A stretch of 64,000 nt of DNA from Lumbricus rubellus (taxonomy: Eukaryota; Annelida; Clitellata; Crassiclitellata; Lumbricidae): assembly GCA_945859605.1 (NCBI GenBank), contig OX243817.1, positions 32,376,924 through 32,440,923 of the forward strand. The letters run 5' to 3'. The position numbers were made by a program, and so were the translations under genes. Numbering within the stretch: the stretch's first letter is position 1; every line of letters starts with the position of its first letter. The notes under the pieces are model-generated. The model did not search any database. It had not been told where the DNA came from and saw nothing but the letters and a program-made list of their open reading frames with translations. Shown here piece after piece: positions 63,314 through 64,000 of this stretch.

Positions 63314-64000
63314 CTTTAAAATTACCCTATACGAATAAATCGGGCATAATATGATAATCTACATATTGCAATCTATATGTTATAATCTGTATATAAATAA
63401 TATAATTTGAATTGGATTAAAGTCAATTAGGCTTGTAAACATAATATAGTTTATTGAAGATACCGATATAGGTCACTATAGGACTCAGGAGCTTCAGGCG
63501 TTAAGAGTATCCAGATATAGAAATGCATGCATAAAGTTGGCGGCTAACGTTTTATAATGTCACTAGCTGAACCCGGCCACGCGTTGCTGTGGCTGAAAAG
63601 AGGCTCCCCTCTCCCTCTCCCTCCCCCTTCCTCTCCCCTCCTCCTCTCCCTCCCTCTCCCCTCCCCTCCCCCTTTCCTCCCTTTTCCCCCTCCCCCTCCT
63701 CCTCTTACTCCCCTTCCCCTCCCCTTCCCCTCCCCCTCCGTCCCCCTCCCCTTCCCCCTCCCCTAGACCTCCACCTCCCCTCCCCCTCCGCTCCCTCCCC
63801 ACCGTCTTTGTCCCGCTTCCTCCGCTCCTTTCCTCCGTCGCAGCGTCCATTCCAAGCCCAAAGGCCGCTTTGGGAAAAGGCCTAAAAGCGGCCTCTTTGG
63901 TAAATTAATCGCGACTCGCTTATGACGTCACAGCACGCCACCTCATTGATGTTTCGTCTGCTGTGTTTGGAGACGGCGTTTATGAAATCTGGCAGCCGTG
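63314..64000. other. TRIM upstream region and window end
   Basis: 63314-63550 is AT-rich and should include the TRIM promoter. GAACCCGGCCACGCGTTGCTG near 63570 resembles the end of a dispersed repeat. Next comes a polypyrimidine tract, then AAAGGCCGCTTTGGGAAAAG and its partial inverse. No gene recognised. Confidence 0.45.
63600..63842 (+). repeat. CCT-rich polypyrimidine tract
   Basis: About 240 bp made almost only of C and T on the plus strand (CCCTCTCC, CCCCTCCCC and similar). Such tracts can form triplex DNA. The proline-rich and glycine-rich frames across it are composition artefacts. Confidence 0.85.

Noticed and set aside
63557..63885. Proline-rich and glycine-rich frames at the window end
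   Set aside because: They are produced by a nearly pure polypyrimidine tract; no domain and no splice or start context.

Overview
This window is animal nuclear DNA. It has split genes with GT-AG introns, a RING/B-box TRIM gene with a C-terminal propeller, a Mab-21 family gene, and many classes of eukaryotic transposable element. The abundance of the palindrome TAGGCCTA and the Mab-21 and TRIM genes fit a marine invertebrate, but the species cannot be fixed from the sequence. Coding density is low and most of the window is transposon sequence. I defined many elements by pairing terminal inverted repeats (TIRs) with target-site duplications (TSDs).

1-24.5 kb is a transposon nest read on the minus strand. 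At the left edge is a decayed, window-truncated gene of the KIAA1586-like hAT family with an OTU-type exon. Next is a complete 4.4 kb hAT element (3192-7557, 8-bp TSD) whose 1012-codon transposase has an N-terminal OTU protease-like domain. It sits just 3' of a gene for a DUF7869-type transposase-like protein. Exon 1 of that gene is split by a BED-finger hAT element (10417-24115, 8-bp TSD), and exon 2 of that hAT gene is split in turn by a 9.3 kb EnSpm/CACTA-type element (12620-21920). The exon phases of both interrupted genes close exactly when the inner element and one TSD copy are subtracted.

24.5-43.3 kb holds a 282-bp MITE with a 9-bp TSD; a dead piggyBac gene split by a full-length Ty3/gypsy element with identical LTRs (25747-30497); a pogo-like C-terminal fragment; and a piggyBac element with TTAA ends and an intact two-exon transposase (31751-38347) that carries a solo LTR. 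Two more MITEs and a second solo LTR follow.

44.2-54.6 kb holds an internally deleted gypsy element whose 680-bp LTRs differ at one base, then a long-armed foldback hAT MITE (8-bp TSD) carrying an apparently intact L2/CR1-like LINE.

54.6-64 kb is the host-gene end. A Mab-21/cGAS-like gene and a two-exon TRIM gene, both minus strand, lie in AT-rich DNA with LINE fragments. Both families include innate-immune sensors or effectors in animals, but a functional link here is only a suggestion.
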